DNA of 64,000 bases from Rosa chinensis (taxonomy: Eukaryota > Streptophyta > Magnoliopsida > Rosales > Rosaceae): assembly GCF_002994745.2 (NCBI RefSeq), contig NC_037090.1, forward strand, positions 27,510,501-27,574,500. Reading direction: 5' to 3'. The position numbers and the translations under genes were made by a program. The notes under the pieces were generated by a model. That model had not been told where the DNA came from. It saw only the letters and a list, made by a program, of their open reading frames with translations, and did no database searches. Within the stretch, counting starts at the first letter, position 1, and each line of letters starts with the position of its first letter. Positions 1 to 12,227 of this stretch are shown here, in pieces.

Positions 1-970
1 CAATTGTTTAGTGAAATTATTGACGTTTCTAATAAAAAGTATAAATAATCAAAGCACAAGTGAAGTTGAGATGGTATTTGATCTTAAAAATATATCTTGG
101 TGCTGCTAAATGCAGCATACAATATGTTGGGACTCACTACACTCCATAACAACTTATTGTCCTCTCAATGTCTCTTGACACCCATTCTGACCAAATATGT
201 TTCTGTTGTATCATGGCTACTGATGTTTTTGTCATTGGACAATTTACTTTGCTTTCTTCTGTTTTGTTGTTTTGATTGTAAGTTTTATGTCCTAGGTCTC
301 CAATAGATGAATTTCAGACCAACACAAAAGGAGAAACAATCTATGGTTATGTTAAATAGAGGCTTCAATTTTTGAATCCACAGATTTTGTCCTAAATACA
401 AGTGGTGGAAGAACTCCAAACTCTTAAACATTGGAACTTTAATTGATTGTGATCGAAAAGAGATCATGAATTGCATGGTTGAATTCTCAAAGAAGAAATG
501 TTTCTGGTAGAATAGCATTCTTATCTAATTAAAGGAACATGGATGCCGTCTCTTTGGTGCCCCAATGGGCAACTTGTCTTAGCTAAGCTAGTTGTCTAGT
601 TGACAACTTGACGTGAAAAGCACACTGCTAATTAGTCTTTACCAGGTGAGATCTAGAAGAGAAGTGGCCACTCCATTTTCAACTTTAGGACTTTGTGCTA
701 TTATCTTATTCTAGCGTAGTGTTGGATGTTTCCTCTACTTGTCGCTGAAACTTACCCTAATTGACTCCCAAAATCTTTCCACAAGGTTTGCCCTCAATGA
801 TAAATATATGAAAGATATATTGGACTTTATTTGTTCCATACTGTTCAGAAATGTAGAGTGTTTGTCTCACATTGCAAAACAATTTATTACATATTAATCA
901 TAAACCTAAGCTACAGAATATATGATACATATTGATCATAAACATTTAAAATCTAAAACATAATCCAAAT
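1..970. other. Intergenic DNA, no gene seen
   Basis: AT-rich sequence in which only short open frames occur. None shows a recognisable domain, a plausible intron structure or a start context, so I leave them out. No RNA gene or transposon end is visible. Confidence 0.6.
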
Positions 971-1300
971 ACATGTCACGTAGGCCACTTTAATGAGAAA
1001 GCAAATGGAAATACTATATGTAGTAACGACACAATACTTGAGGTAAAAGAGAATTATAGATACCAAAAAAATCATTTTACAATAATTCAAGTACTATTTG
1101 GAGTTTCTACCCAAAATCTAACTACATGACACATAAGCAACTTCAACGGAAAAGGTAACAGAAGTACTATATTTTGTGACGGTGCAATACTTAAAAGTAC
1201 CATTTGGGGTTAAAAAAAAAAATATATATGAAACTTGTGGGTACTAAAAAAATACATTTTGCAAAAGTTCAAGTACCATTTGAAGTTTTTACCTAATTTT
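971..1300. repeat. Imperfect tandem duplication, unit about 160-180 bp
   Basis: Two adjacent blocks (about 971-1122 and 1123-1300) share the same order of motifs: a 'tacatg-cac' start, an 'aatactat/agtactat' motif, a 'caatactt' motif, and a closing 'caagtac-atttg-agttt' motif. They differ by many substitutions and small indels, so the duplication is old. No coding capacity is seen. The right-hand block precedes the solo LTR insertion at 1604. Confidence 0.6.
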
Positions 1301-1603
1301 CCAACTAGTCCTCAAAAAAACTTGTTCCTTTGTATCTACGGCTATCGCTCTAGCAGACTTGCGATAATTGAACAAGAAATACGTCAGGTTAAAAACAAGA
1401 ATGATTTATAGAGAAAAATTGTAACATTACAAAAGAGTTTACTGAAGTGTGAGCCTCTCCATTTATTGCTAATAGGGTCTGGTTGGATTCTTTACACACT
1501 ATTTTTTTTTAAATCCTTACTTTAGTCTCAAGTCAGTACGTAGTAGCATAATGTCATATAGCAAGCTCAACCGCTTGATATCAAGCATCTCACATATTAA
1601 CAT

Positions 1604-4250
1604 TGTTACGTCCCGAACCTAGAATTAACGATTTACTCACTATTTGGACGGTAATTGTCGAATACTTTCAATTTTTACTTTTTATCGATATTTTAGTGGC
1701 CCTAAAAGTTGACATTTTTTTCGGGTCAAAATTTGAGGAAATGTTCTTCATGAAAGTTGTAGAGGACTTTAAACCGAGCGCGTGCATATGTGGTGCGTAA
1801 AAATTGGACTTAGTATGTGAGAGTTATGGCCAAAAATGTAGAAATTACTGTTCATGGTAATTTATATATATATGGAAATTACTGTTGGTAGATTTCCATT
1901 TTCGGAAATTCTACCCAGTAACTCTCTCCTCTCTTTCCCCGACCCTTCCTCCCTTTTGGCCCGATTTTCTCCCTTCGATTTCTTCCCCCTCCGGCCGACC
2001 CACGACAAAATCCGGCTATCCCCAAGCTCGTCTCCTCCCCCTTGTCGCATCTGTGGTGGTATTTTGTGGAGATTTGGCCGGAGGAGCTCGATTTTTAGCT
2101 GGGAAGGTTGCTGTAGCAGTTCGCGAGTTTTGCCAATTTCCGGCGATTCCGGCCATCTCCGGTCACCAAACCGGCGTCGAAGGCTCGATTTTCGACGGAG
2201 ATCATTTTCCCTAAGGTCTTGCATTCCAATTTGTTGTGTGGAGGCCAAATCGACAACCTAGGGTTCTTGAATTTCTGGGTTATCTTCACCGGCCGGAATC
2301 GACCATTTCCAGGTAAAATTTGGGTGTGTTGTAGTTGAGAAAATTAATCAGTGGGTTGAGTTGTTGCTATACATGGAATTTGGTAGCCGGTGGTGGAGGT
2401 TGGTACCGGCGCGTGGGTGCCACATGCTGCCACTATTGGTGGCGTGTGAGACAGTGTTTGGCCGGTCTTTAACTCCTGTTGTTGAGATAATTAGTCAATT
2501 ATACATTTAGTTTCATAATTGCAGCTTTGGGATAGAATTGGAGAGGAGTGAGTATGGATTTTAATGTTGTTCAAGGGTGGAAATTGTTAATTGAATTACG
2601 AGGAATCCATCCATCGGATTTCCTTGATTCGGCCCTAAAGGCCATACATTAAGGGAATGACTTTAGTGAAGAAGATTGGGAGGTTTTGGGCATAAAGATA
2701 ATGTTAGGGTTTGGTTTTACTTATCATAATTTAGTTTTCCATCCAGTAATTATGGTTTACGAACGTTATATTGTACAGGACGTGAGGAGGATTCCCTCGA
2801 GGAGGGTTCGGATCGACGGCAGGCTTAGCCGTACACTGTGAGTGGACTTTTGTTTTTAAATAAGTGATGCATGCATTTATTTACTAAAGTATGTTCTACT
2901 TAATTAACATATTACTTTCCGAGCATATGAATTTGATTACGATTTATCTCGTGGATTTGCTTCCCATAATGATTTTTGTGAAGTATTTATGATTTATACC
3001 GGTTGTGAGTTTCGGTTATTAAGTTGTTATGCTCGGATTCGAATTTATAATTGATGTTGATTTTGGACGAATTGTTTTCGATGTGATCTCCGAATTTATA
3101 CTATTTATATTATATTTATATTCGTCGATTTGAGATTTTATTTTCGGAATGAGTTTTCGATGGAGTAAATCTCCATATTTATTTATCGACTTTCGATTTT
3201 GGCATTGGGAATGCCTTAATGATAACCTAATTATTCTTTTAGCGTGTGGGACACGCTGTTGATTTATACGACTTTTTACGAGAATTTCCGGGTACGGTTG
3301 GGAATCGTACCAGTGTTTTCTTTATTTGTGGGACATGGGGAAGCCTTATAGATTTATTGGTTTTGAATAGTTTTTACCCACCATACCTGGGTCGCTATAT
3401 TTTATTGCTAGCTAGCCTATTAGTACTCCTCCCTGCTTACTATGTATTTGTGGGTGAGTAAGAGCAGAGCATGGGATGCTCCAGAGTGTGGGACACTCCG
3501 ACCCGAGCCTGGGAGGCTCCCTTCTTTCGTATGGTGAAATTTGTTCCCCATATTTTATCGTTACTTGACTAGCGGGGCTAGTCCGATTTCTTTTAACCAG
3601 CAGGGCTGGTATGTTTTTCATGAGTTTTTGAATTTAAAGAAATACGTTTTATAAACGTTGCATGCATCGAGATTTTTATTAAATTTATATCTGTGGGAAA
3701 GTATAAACTTTTCTTCCGTTATGCTTATTTATTTTGTCCACTCACGCTAACGTTTTTATGTACTTTCCCCTGGGCCCTTTGGTTTCAATTGCCCAGATCG
3801 CAGCGTTGCTGACCGGCTTAGGAGTGGAGGCTAGCACCACCTTTTCCATCTATCCTCAGTAGGTTATTTATTAACCTACTTTATGTATCATATTTCTAGT
3901 GTGTTCTATAGATTGCTCTGATTACCTTAAAAAGTTGGATTTATACATTTGTATAATTATGAGTGTATGAGAGTTGTATATTATTGGAGGAAGTGGAAAG
4001 ATTTGATTTGCTGGGTTGTAATTTATATAAGTGCTTATGTTCGTGTAGTACGATATTTATACTTGGAATTTGCGGATTGTTGCTTGGAAGCAGGGTGGCT
4101 TCAAGCATTGAAATTTATTATATTTAGAAGTGTTTTCAGTAGGTTTAGGGTTGTCCACTTTTAGGGGAGGTTCTGTCGAATTTTCCTGAAAAGTGGGCCC
4201 CGCAGGTCTATCTTGGAGTTAGGAGGGTAATTCCGGGATGGGTCCTGACA
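1604..4250 (+). mobile_element. Long solo LTR (2647 bp), lineage uncertain
   Basis: The element starts TGTTACGTCCCG and ends GGTCCTGACA, so it has the TG...CA ends of an LTR. It is bracketed by a perfect 5-bp target duplication AACAT (1599-1603 and 4251-4255). No second copy of the terminal sequence, primer-binding site or gag-pol frame lies inside, so a recombined solo LTR is the simplest reading. Its 5' part contains a 'cttcatgaaagttgtagagg' motif also present on the minus strand of the element at 43648-47796, which marks the two as relatives. The length suggests a Gypsy-type element with long LTRs, possibly Tekay/Del, but that is inference. ORFs at 1854-2289 sit in its GC-rich leader-like segment and are not credible genes. 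Confidence 0.8.
3241..3610. other. Array of seven short perfect hairpins with GGG-type loops
   Basis: Seven inverted repeats lie inside the solo LTR. Arms and loops are: AGCGTGT-GGG-ACACGCT (3241-3257), GGTACG...CGTACC around TTGGGAA (3291-3311), GAGCAT-GGG-ATGCTC (3467-3481), GAGTGT-GGG-ACACTC (3484-3498), GAGCCT-GGG-AGGCTC (3505-3519), GACTAGC-GGG-GCTAGTC (3567-3583) and ACCAGC-AGG-GCTGGT (3596-3610). Loops are nearly constant, while arm sequences differ and still pair. No known feature type explains this. Confidence 0.85.
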
Positions 4251-4255
4251 AACAT

Positions 4256-6592
4256 AATTTTTCTTTTTTGAAGAATTCATATTAACATAATCTTAAACTA
4301 GCCTTCTTGCACGCACTTACGCACGTGGAAGGGCCACGCTCACACGTGCGAATTATGTTTTTGACCGTGGTATGGTTCGCATGTGTATCACATCATTCAT
4401 TTCTAATAAAAGCCAAGTGCTTGAGATTAGCAAATATTCTACCAACTTCACAATTAATCAAGATTTGATAACTGGGCCTCTTTAGATTCTCTTCGGTTTT
4501 TTTCCTTCTTTTCCATGCTTCTTCAACCGTTTCTTCTCGGCTTCATTTGTTTTCTCTTCTCATGTCTTTTTTCTCCTCCCCATCTTCTTTTGCTTTTTTT
4601 TTTCTCTATTTTCTGCAATGACCCAAATGATCTCACTATGAGAAGGATTTTCTAAAGGAGGATCAGAAAAAATGTGTGTTCAAATCAGCATTAATTACTT
4701 AAATAGTGTATAATCATATTAAAAACAAAAGCAAAAAAGAAATTACAGACCTGGTTAAGTCGAAGGATTATTTGTCCAAAAAAAGTCCAAGCAGGCATGA
4801 TTATCATATATGCAGTTTATTCTTATACCAATAAAGGGGCTACCAAGGCAGCAACTCCAAACCTCGTAAGGCAATAACATAATTAAGGCAGAAACATAAT
4901 ACCTCTAACCCCTTCCCACTGCACTTAACTAAGGCTCATAAACTGAAATTTTGCCATAATGAAAGTTCGAAACCATCATTTGAAGAACACTAATTATATT
5001 GGAGTTTCTTGTAATCAAATTGTTAACTTTTATCAATACAGTCACTTGTTGCTTTAACACTAAAACAATATCTGAAGCACAAATCAAAGCCAAAGTTAAA
5101 AAATATCATCGTTTGAGATGAAATTCGAAACTGTTGGCACCATTCCTTTGCCAGTCACTACTTAGTTTTTTCAATTTTTATATGCTCAAAAAAAAAAAAA
5201 AATTCAGCAAAACCAACCTTATATGAACAATGTTCCTCTTCCAGAACCCTTGTGAATTCCAATTATCGAGACAAAAAAAATAAATTGCGCAAGATCAGTT
5301 CAAGGATGATTAATCATTCCAATATAACAAACAGTTGAGAGATCACACACAGAAACCAAAAGGGAAAGAATTTCTTATCTTAAAGTACGTAGTTGCCATC
5401 AATCATTTCACGGAGAATTTGCTAAACACAATTGCGATGGAAGAGGTTAAAAGTACAGAGCTATACAATACAATTGGTACATGTAAATTAGACGAAAGAA
5501 CCTAGAGCTTTGCATAATCTATGGTAACATGCACATCCCCCGTGGCAATGTTTTCATTCGATCTATCCGATTATTTTTCTCGTTGGAGACTTCTATAGAT
5601 TGAAGTCTACGATCTTGAGCGAAGATTGCTCGGGAAAGAAAAAGAAATTGTTTTCTGCTCGCCAATAACAAATCTTGAAAGGAAGAGAGAACGTACGTAA
5701 GAGAAGAAAACTGCAAATCTGTTTTTATTCCTCCAACTGCTTGTGGGAGAGAAGAAAACTACTTGAAAGTGGTTTATGTTGTTATCTTTTTACTCTTTTA
5801 CCCTCTTTGAATAAATTTCTCTATATTAAGCAACTAACAAACCAAGGGCAATTGCAGGGTTTTTTGAAAATTTAACCTTAAACCTTATTGGCTTAATTAA
5901 TACTGATTATTGGCTTAATTAATACTGATCTTACACATATGGTCCTTTAATGTTTTGTAACTCCTGCAACTTATTTTTCGATCCATGCCTTAAAGCTTTA
6001 GGATATGTAAAAATTTAGGGTAGATAGCTCGAATGAACCACCAAGCTTATACCTAGCTCTCTTCCTTGAGTTCGCATCTTGAATTTTTTTACTTTATTTT
6101 TAGTTTTTTGGTCTGCGAGTACTTTCAATAGTAGCCCAAAGCAGGCAAAGGGGTGCCGTACACAAGGCCATCCGGCCTATAAGCATAAAGGTTTTTAGGC
6201 CAGATCAGGCTGGCCAGATCATGCGAGTAGTAACAAGTTAGGTATAGAGACAAACCAACGAGATGAGTTGGCATGGAAGACATCCATGATGAATGGATGG
6301 TGGTGGCTGCTGCTGCATGGGACTCCAGCGAACGTCACTGAAGAACTGAGAGCTAGCGGCAGCACATTGCAGCATTAATGATCGGGTAAATTCTTCATTT
6401 TTTACTTATTGGGCTTTCCATTTCTTTGATGATCAACACATGCATGTTTGAAGTATCACTGATATTAATCATATATACAAATACAAATACAAATACAAGA
6501 GAGTACATATATGTTGAATGTAGTCTTACTCATTTAAGAGACTGTTTTAAGGGATTCTGAGAGACAAATATATGCATATCAATCACATGTAT
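4256..6592. other. Intergenic DNA without a recognisable gene
   Basis: The stretch is AT-rich, with a pyrimidine-rich block around 4490-4615 and poly-A or poly-T runs. Small open frames at 5519-5875 have no recognisable domain. A perfect 22-bp tandem duplication (5885-5928) is the only structured feature I could support. Confidence 0.55.
5885..5928. repeat. Perfect 22-bp tandem duplication
   Basis: A 22-bp unit beginning TTATTGGCTTAATTAATACT occurs twice with no spacer (5885-5906 and 5907-5928) and no mismatch. The identity indicates a recent duplication. Confidence 0.95.
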
Positions 6593-6601
6593 TTTAATTT
6601 A

Positions 6602-7133
6602 GGATTAAATACTGTTTACTCCATATATTTATAGGATTTCATCGTTTCAGTCCCTAACCTTCGAATTTCACCTAAAAAGTCCCTGAACTCTCAATTTCCT
6701 CCCTATTGGTCCCTGCTGTCAAAATTTTCTGTTAAAGTTACCGAAAATGTCAATTATGCCCTCACTTACTTTTTTTTAAAATTTATTTTTTCTCTGTTGT
6801 ATTTCTTTTTTTCATTTCAACTCTTGAAGGTCTGTGGATTGGAACCATCTTGATGAGGAGATGAACAGAAGGAGGCGAAAGAGCCGGAAGAAAAGGAGGT
6901 AAAAAGAAAAAAAAATAAAAAAAAGAGAGGAAGAGAAATATATATATTTTTAAAAGTAAATGAGGGTATAATAGACTTTTTAGGGGAAGATAACGGAATT
7001 TTTAACGGAGGCTTGACGGTAGGGACCAATTGGGAGGAAATTGGGAGTTCAAAGACTTTTTAGGTGAAATTCAAAGGTCAGGGATTGAAACGATGAAACC
7101 TTATAAGTATAGGGAGTAAGCAGTATTTAACCC
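6602..7133. mobile_element. Mutator-like MITE with about 190-bp TIRs and 9-bp TSD
   Basis: The left end GGATTAAATACTG and the right end (reverse complement GGGTTAAATACTG) open long terminal inverted repeats that can be followed for roughly 190 bp on each side. They are flanked by the perfect 9-bp duplication TTTAATTTA (6593-6601 and 7134-7142), which is typical of Mutator-like elements. At 532 bp the element is almost all TIR and has no coding room. A single related end lies at 50461 and a larger relative at 53804-55165. Confidence 0.9.
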
Positions 7134-7142
7134 TTTAATTTA

Positions 7143-7275
7143 ATAGTTGAAATTATAACAACCTAAAACGGTGTATCTGTTTTCAACCGTTAGATTCACT
7201 TATCTCTTAACTGAGCAGACTTATGTTGAATGAGGTTCGAGGCCATGCATGAAGAAAAACCTTTGCTTCTTCCTC
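7143..7275. other. Short spacer between MITE and Copia element
   Basis: Only 133 bp separate the MITE target duplication from that of the Copia element. Nothing else is seen in it. Confidence 0.6.
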
Positions 7276-7280
7276 CAATA

Positions 7281-7487
7281 AGTCAAATAGAACAAGGTTG
7301 AGAGAATTAATTTTCTGATGATTTTATTCATCTCACAATGGAGGTATATAAAGAGGATTACAGGAATACAATCGACTTACTTCTCTATTCTCTACCACAC
7401 ACAGAACATGTAAGTACAAACTACAATACAATCAGTATAATTACAATATATTCCATTCCTAATATTGTACCATAACTTACGCTAACA
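7281..7487 (-). repeat. 3' LTR of the Copia element
   Basis: It runs from TGTTAGCGT at 7487 to ...TTTGACT at 7281 on the minus strand. It matches the LTR at 12847-13053 over its full length with about 8 substitutions and no obvious indel. Confidence 0.93.
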
Positions 7488-7499
7488 CTCCCCCTTAAG
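7488..7499 (-). other. Polypurine tract of the Copia element
   Basis: On the minus strand CTTAAGGGGGAG abuts the TG of the 3' LTR. This is where plus-strand DNA synthesis is primed in LTR retrotransposons. Confidence 0.85.
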
Positions 7500-7686
7500 T
7501 TGGCACATACACATCAACCATGCCTAACTTGTTTAGTGAGTCATAAAATGCCTTCCTGGAAACTCTCTTAGTAAGTATATCTGCAAGTTGCTCTTCAGTT
7601 AGAACGAAAGGAAAGCTAATAATTTTGGCATCTAGCTTCTCCTTTATAAAGTGACGATTAACCTCCATATGCTTAGTATGATCATG

Positions 7687-8335
7687 CTATACTGAATTCT
7701 GTGATATGTCAATAGCTGCCTTATTGTCACAATACAACTGCATAGTACTTTGGAGTTTGAAACCCAGATCACGTAACAGATTTCTCAGCCACAGCAATTC
7801 ACACACTTCATGAGCCATACCTCTATACTCGGCCTCAGCACTAGATCGTGCCATAACTTTCTGTTTCTTACTCTTCCATGTAACTAAATTACCTCCCACA
7901 AAGGTAAAGTAACCTGATGTTGACCTCCTGTCTGTAATATTTCCAGCCCAATCTGCATCTGTGAAGCCACAAACCTCAAGAATATTGTTGTGTTTAGAAA
8001 ACAGTACTCCCCTTCCTGGAGCTGACTTCAAGTACTTCAAAATTCGCATAACAGCATCCATGTGACTCTCACTGGGGTTATGCATGAACTGACTCACCAC
8101 ACTCACTGCATATGCAACATCTGGTCTAGTATGAGCCAAATAAATCAAACACCCAACCAACCTCTGATAGCAATCAAGCTCGATCAGTAGGTACCTGATC
8201 TAGATACTCAACTAAACAATGGTTTTGCTCAATGGGAGTATCAATAGGTCTGTAATCCAACAAACCTGTCTCTGTCAGCAAGTCAAGAACGTATTTCCTC
8301 TGGCACAGGTAGATCCCTTCTCTCCCCCTGGCTAC
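7687..8335 (-). pseudogene. Copia pol remnant: RNase H
   Basis: An open frame (8160-7687) carries the Copia-type RNase H region. It includes the 'YLAHTRPDVAYAVS' lead-in, 'TDADWAG' with its acidic residues, 'SSAEAEYRG' and 'YCDNKAAI'. It is separated from the reverse transcriptase frame by a stop and a frameshift near 8160-8345, and ends in a stop about 200 bp before the 3' LTR. The enzyme would remove RNA from the RNA-DNA hybrid during element replication. Confidence 0.9.
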
Positions 8336-8344
8336 CTCAATTCC

Positions 8345-9022
8345 TTAGAAGTACTTAAGTTCACCCAAATCCTTCATCTCAAACTCAGAGGCTAACTGAC
8401 TCTGCAATCTATCTATCTCAATAGTATCATTGCCAGTGATTACCATGTCATCCATATAAATAATTAGAGCTGTTACCTTCCCTTGTTGATGCTTGAGGAA
8501 CAAGGTATGGTCTGAGTTGCTCTGTTTGTAACCAACCTTCGTTATGAACTGTGAAAATCTTCCAAACCAAGCACAAGGTGACTGTTTAAGACCATATAGA
8601 GACTTTCTCAATTTGCATACAAAATCATCAGGAGAAGCAACTACATACCTAGGTGGAAGGCTCATGTACACCTCCTCGGCCAACTCTCCATGGAGGAACG
8701 CATTCTTGACATCAAATTGTCGGAGTGGCCAGTTTAAACTAGCAGCAAACGAGAGCAAAACCCGAATAGTGTTCATCTTGGCAACAGGAGCAAATGTTTC
8801 ATCGTAGTCTATACCATACGTCTAAGTAAACCCCTTTGCTACAAGGCGTGTTTTGTATCGACCCACTGATCCATCTGCATTATGCTTCACGGTAAACACC
8901 CAACGACAACCTACAACCTTCTTGCCTTGTGGTGGAGGCACAAGTTGCCAAGTATTGTTCTTCTGCAACGCCTCCATCTCTTCCTCCATTGCCTTCCTCC
9001 ACTTTTGGATCCCCCAACGCAT
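8345..9022 (-). pseudogene. Copia pol remnant: reverse transcriptase
   Basis: Two open frames (9022-8822 and 8776-8345) together cover the RVT_2 type domain. Visible are 'WQLVPPPQGKKVVGCRWVF', 'QFDVKNAFLHGEL' with a catalytic Asp, 'SLYGLKQSPCAWF' and the polymerase box 'YMDDM'. A stop around 8820 and another at 8345 break the frame. The catalytic Asp pair of the YxDD box is still present, so the loss of function comes from the broken frame. Confidence 0.92.
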
Positions 9023-9061
9023 CTTGCACTTTGTTAGGTACTGATACAGTAGATATTTGAT

Positions 9062-9600
9062 TCACAAATGATTCATATGACTTAGACAACCTCCTAGTTG
9101 AGCTACTGGGTATTTTGATTTGGCAGTGAGAATAGATTCAAATCTTTTGGGTGGTGGACCCCTAGTAGCCCTATTTGGTAACACATATTGCCCAACATTA
9201 GACTCACTACTACTAGTACCAGTGGGTAGACATACCTCGGATGAATGATCTTCAGTACCAGGAAGTTGTGGGTCAGGGCTAGGAGCCGTAACCGAAGGAG
9301 TAGTTGTGTCTTCAACTTCATTTTCAGTGATTGAAACTGGTGCCTGGATATCTGGAGCTTTTGCTTCTGGAGGTGATGGGTTGATGGTCTCAACTGGCTC
9401 CGTAAAAAAACCTCCTACCTGCATGACTTCTTCTCCTTCTTCTTATTCCTCTCCCTTTCCATGATACAACTCTTCAAAATATGAATTCTCCCCCTGAAGA
9501 GTTGTATCTGAAGAGGAAAAAAAGCTCATGTACTCAAAGAAAGTAACATCCATGGTGACATAGTACTTTTTAGTAGGTGGATGATATCACTTGTACCCTT
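9062..9600 (-). pseudogene. Copia pol linker between integrase and reverse transcriptase
   Basis: The open frame 9424-9062 is rich in Pro, Ser, Thr and Glu, with no catalytic motif. It fits the variable hinge that follows the integrase core in Copia polyproteins. The hinge is interrupted by stops between 9424 and 9602. Confidence 0.6.
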
Positions 9601-9601
9601 T

Positions 9602-10425
9602 CTAATAGCCTATATAGCCAACAAACACACACTTAAGCGCCCGGGCATCCAACTTAGATCTCTGGTTTTTAGAAACATGGACAAAGGCAACACAACCAAA
9701 AACACGGGCTGGAAGATTATGAAATGAGGGCAAGGAGACATTGGATGCAAGAACCTCAAATGAAATTTTTTCCTGAAGGACACTAGATGGAAGACGATTA
9801 GTAAGATGAGAGGAAGCGTGTACAACATCGCCCCAAAGATACTTAGGCATATGAGCACTAAAGAGAAGAGCACGAGCCATATCAAGTAAATGACGGTTTT
9901 TCCGTTGGAACACTCCATTTTGTTCTGGTGTTTGCGGACATTAGTTTGGTGAACAATCCTATGGGTGTTGAAAAACTCTTGGAAAACATGATTAACATAT
10001 TCTCCCCCATTGTCAGAACGAAAGACTTTAATGGTGCTATAGTATTATGTTTGAACTAGAGTACGAAAAGTTTGAAAAGATGGAAAGACTTCATCTTTGG
10101 TTTTAAGAAAAGCAACCCATGACAATCTTGTACAATCATCAATAAACAACACAAAGTATCTCATACCCGACACTGTGGGCTCTCTAGAAGGTCCCCAAAC
10201 ATTAGAATGAATTAACTCAAAATGAATAATACTTTTATTAGAAACACTAGGAGAATAAGTAGCACGATGACTCTTGGCCAAAACACATGTTTCACAATGT
10301 AAAACAGATTCATCCACACCAATAAACATAGTAGGCATGGTTTTTCTCATAAGACTAAAAGATGGATGCCCTAACTGGCGATGCCACAACCAAATTTCAC
10401 TTAACTTATCAGAACTCGAAGTCAA
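9602..10425 (-). pseudogene. Copia pol remnant: integrase with altered catalytic residues
   Basis: The N-terminal zinc-binding part (LWHRQLGHPS...HCETCVLAKSHR, HHCC type) is in the frame 10425-10045, and the core continues to 9602 across stops near 10045 and 9918. In Copia integrases the first catalytic Asp sits in 'HSDVWGP'; here the codon gives 'HSNVWGP'. The catalytic Glu of 'NGVAERKNRH' reads Gln ('NGVFQRKNRH'). The middle Asp (FRSDNGGEY) remains. Two of three catalytic positions are therefore changed, independently of the stops. Confidence 0.9.
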
Positions 10426-10467
10426 AGCGGCGCGGGACTGTGCTCCTGGTTTCTCCCCTGCCTATGT

Positions 10468-11878
10468 CTAATCCAAATGGAACAACTTGCCCCTCAGATA
10501 CCCGTGACCAATTATCTCCCTGGTGAGAAGATCCTGAAAGATCACATACATAGGATAAAAGGTTATGGAGCATTTAGACTTAGTATTCAACTGTGGAACA
10601 GATATCAAGTGATGAGATAAGTCAGGCACATGTAACACATTATGAAGTTCTAAGGTAGGAGTAATACGAACTGATCTTGATCCTAATACAGGAAAGACCT
10701 CACCATTGGCATTGGTGACATAGGACACTGGTGGGGAGGACAATTCAATAAAATACGATTTATCATAAGTCATATGATCGGAGGCACTAGAATCAATAAT
10801 CCATGTATTAGAACCAACAAAGTTAGAAACCTTTAAAGCCATACCAATCTTACCACGACCAGATATAGAGGCTGTAGGAGTAGCCCTACCTGCAGTATGA
10901 TGATCCTGTCCTGCCACGCCATAGAAATCTGGTTCTTGGACCAACTGAACTGCAGCTGCCTTCACCTTAGGATGATAGCCCTTCTTTTTAGGATACCCAT
11001 TCAGTTTCCAACAAGTCTCTCGAACATGTCCAAGGTCGTTGCAATAAGAGCATTGGGGACGAGGGCAATTGGTGAAACCTGGTGGGAAAGCTTGCTGATG
11101 CGGTGAGACTGAACTCTGTTGCTGAAGAAAAGGTGTTGGTGACTTGGCTTGAATGGCTAGGCTAGACACTTCAACCTGTGCATGTTTGATACTTTCCTGC
11201 TCAGACTCATCCTTGCGGATGTATGTGAAAGCTGTGTTGAGACTAGAAGGGTATGTCATTCTGAGTAATTCTCCCTTGGCATTGCTATGCTTCTCATCAA
11301 GCCCTCTCAAGAATACATGAACCCTTTCAAGTTCCTTCTCCTTCTGGTACCACACAAGATCTTCTGGATTCTTGATCTCGCAAGGACGCTTCTGATCAAT
11401 TTCAGCCCATACATTCTTCAGGTTGGTGAAATACATAGCTACTGGTTGTCCATTCTGTTGCATACTGGCAGCGCGCTTTGCATATCAATTCATGAACCTG
11501 TATAAAATCAGACTCATTTGTATACAGATCCCCCAATGTCTTCCATATTGTTTCGGCAGTCTCACACTCTTCCACCAACTGTAGTACCTCTTCTGTCATG
11601 GCTTTGAATAAGATTGTCATCACAGATCCATCATCACCCTCCCACTTAGTATATGCATCCACATCCTCCTCACTAGGAGCCTTGGTTGTTCTAGTCACCT
11701 GTCCCATCTTGTGTATGCCCCCAAGATGGACAGACATAATCTTCTTCCACGTTCGAAAATTGGTACCATTGAGTTTTGTACCTCCAAAAGAACCACCGTC
11801 TAAACTTGGGATAGAAATCTCAACTTTTTGAACCTCATTGATCTTGGAACTCTGACCTTCACTTTCATCACCACCCAT
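10468..11878 (-). pseudogene. Copia gag and protease remnant
   Basis: gag starts at an ATG at 11878 and continues to 11402, then shifts frame into 11463-10468. The capsid-like part is followed by a zinc knuckle CSYCNDLGHVRETC (CX2CX4HX4C spacing). The aspartic protease motif reads WIIDSSASDHMT, where DSGA is usual; the Gly to Ser change sits beside the active-site Asp. One frameshift at about 11430 and a stop at 10468 separate it from integrase. Confidence 0.9.
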
Positions 11879-12227
11879 TGCAACAATATAATAGCAAATT
11901 CACAAAATCACAGATTATGCAGCGGAATAATTGAATAAAAGGAACAAACAATAACTAGAACTTGCAGTAACCTTTTTTTTTTTTTTTTAGAACCTGTTGC
12001 ACGGGCTTGATAGCGACGGTGACTTGCGACCAGAGAAGTCGGCTTTCTGAATCAGAGGAAGTCGGCGGTCTGGGTACCCTTGCAACGACGCCAGAACTGG
12101 GTGAGAATGTCGGGGACTGGGCAACGTCACCAAAGGGAAGTAATCGATCTGGGAAACGTGGTGATGCTGCTTGGAACTGGGATCTGGACGACGCCAGAGT
12201 GAAGGATTGAGATGGGATGCGAGTTGA

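Noticed and set aside
1854..2289. Overlapping open frames of up to 135 codons on both strands in GC-rich DNA
   Set aside because: They lie inside the solo LTR, overlap each other on opposite strands and have Pro/Arg/Ser-biased composition without a domain. GC-rich leader DNA explains them.
5519..5875. Small open frames on both strands
   Set aside because: They overlap on opposite strands and have no domain. A gene could be hidden, but nothing supports it.
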